DNA of 31,563 nt from an uncultured Fibrobacter sp. (lineage in GTDB: Bacteria; Fibrobacterota; Fibrobacteria; Fibrobacterales; Fibrobacteraceae), in contig NZ_CALEFV010000168.1 of the NCBI RefSeq assembly GCF_937877005.1, forward strand, positions 1-31,563. The letters run 5' to 3'. A program made the translations under genes and the position numbers. Below the pieces are notes generated by a model that was given only the letters and a program-made list of their open reading frames with translations, searched no databases and had not been told where the DNA came from. Below, piece by piece: positions 31,151 through 31,563 of the stretch; position 1 is the first letter of the stretch; each line of letters starts with the position of its first letter.

Positions 31151-31483
31151 ATGAGGTTTTTTCTAATATCAGCAATTGTCTTGGCAGCTTTTTGCCTGTC
31201 TTTCGCGCAGCTTTTACCTAAGAATACTGCCGAAGACACAAATTCCATCAAACTAACCCGAGCCATGGTCTTTAAGGTGAACTACGGCGAGATTCCTTCC
31301 GAACCGGATTCAACTTACAGCGAATCCGAGCCGGACATCAATAGACCTAGAAGAGAAAGCCATTTCATCAGGAACTTTTTGATAGGGACCGGCGCCTGCA
31401 TTACAGAAGCCACCATCGGGGCTGCACTCAATTCAAGTGGTCCTGTTGTATGTCCCTTGACTGAAGGCCTCACGAAATTTTAA
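31151..31483 (+). CDS. Small exported hypothetical protein
   Basis: 110 aa from the ATG at 31151 with AGGAGG five bases upstream; nine more upstream codons are in frame but include the ribosome site. The first 20 residues are a signal peptide (MRFFLISAIVLAAFCLSFAQ). The mature part is short, with an Asp/Glu/Ser-rich middle (PSEPDSTYSESEPDINRP) and a hydrophobic Gly-containing segment near the end (NFLIGTGACITEATIGAALN), perhaps a glycine-zipper-like membrane segment. Two Cys residues remain in the mature part. No family is recognised. Confidence 0.72.
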   Translation: MRFFLISAIVLAAFCLSFAQLLPKNTAEDTNSIKLTRAMVFKVNYGEIPSEPDSTYSESEPDINRPRRESHFIRNFLIGTGACITEATIGAALNSSGPVVCPLTEGLTKF

Positions 31484-31492
31484 TGATTGATT

Positions 31493-31563
31493 ATGAAAAT
31501 CGAACACGTCGCCATCTGGGTAAAAGACATCGACAAGGTCTGCGAATTCTACCGAAAGTATTT
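31493..31563 (+). CDS. VOC/glyoxalase family protein, 5' end only
   Basis: 23 codons are visible before the window ends: KIEHVAIWVKDIDKVCEFYRKYF. This is the standard start of vicinal oxygen chelate (glyoxalase or bleomycin-resistance-like) proteins, with the first metal-binding His in EHVAIWV. It starts 10 bp after the small exported protein stop codon, with no strong ribosome site. The exact enzyme cannot be told. Confidence 0.8.
   Translation, partial: MKIEHVAIWVKDIDKVCEFYRKY

Noticed and set aside
1..31563. tRNA, rRNA, CRISPR arrays, insertion sequences
   Set aside because: No T-loop signature with acceptor stem, no rRNA-like sequence, no regularly spaced direct repeats, and no transposase was found by reading; very degenerate copies could be missed.

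Overview
The window looks like a chromosomal segment of a Fibrobacter-type bacterium. This is inferred from secreted proteins with Ser-rich linkers (SSSSxAKSSSS pattern) and C-terminal beta-sandwich domains of the type IX secretion sorting kind, two SGNH esterases, and short dispersed intergenic repeats resembling those I associate with Fibrobacter genomes. No rRNA, tRNA, CRISPR array, transposase or prophage was seen.

Region 1 (1-13.0 kb) is an accessory, defence-like region. At the left edge is a truncated YhcG/DUF1016 nuclease gene, followed by an exported nitroreductase-like protein and a small Cys-rich membrane protein. From 13005 down to 1813 runs a tightly packed minus-strand series of ten genes: hsdR, hsdM, a 103-aa membrane coiled-coil protein, hsdS, a DUF2971 protein, a ClpP-fold SDH-type serine protease, a 56-aa ORF, an HTH-GIY-YIG nuclease, a membrane-anchored NERD nuclease and a protein with an RNxxxH (HEPN-like) motif. 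A classical type I restriction-modification system therefore has a downstream tail of nucleases and a protease. Several tail genes are visibly more AT-rich than hsdM/hsdR, which suggests separate acquisition.

Region 2 (13.1-21.9 kb) holds a 54-aa ORF, a HicB-type antitoxin/regulator with no intact HicA, a cytoplasmic SGNH hydrolase, an outer-membrane-barrel-like protein divergent from murJ, a secreted SGNH esterase with a sorting domain, an acidic 105-aa protein that may be translated from a leaderless mRNA, and a putative minus-strand small RNA (about 19950-19857) with an almost ideal promoter and an intrinsic terminator.

Region 3 (21.2-29.4 kb) is mostly housekeeping on the minus strand: secA, tmk and a four-helix membrane protein in series, a low-molecular-weight tyrosine phosphatase, and a very large exported repeat protein.

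Region 4 (29.4-31.6 kb) has an AT-rich intergenic stretch with six DnaA-box-like 9-mers, one nearly perfect parS palindrome and a second parS-like site. About 1.2 kb further right is a third parS-like site beside two large palindromes. This is a good candidate for an origin-proximal or origin region. It is flanked by a PNPOx-family protein, a macro-domain hydrolase, a small exported protein and the start of a VOC/glyoxalase gene.
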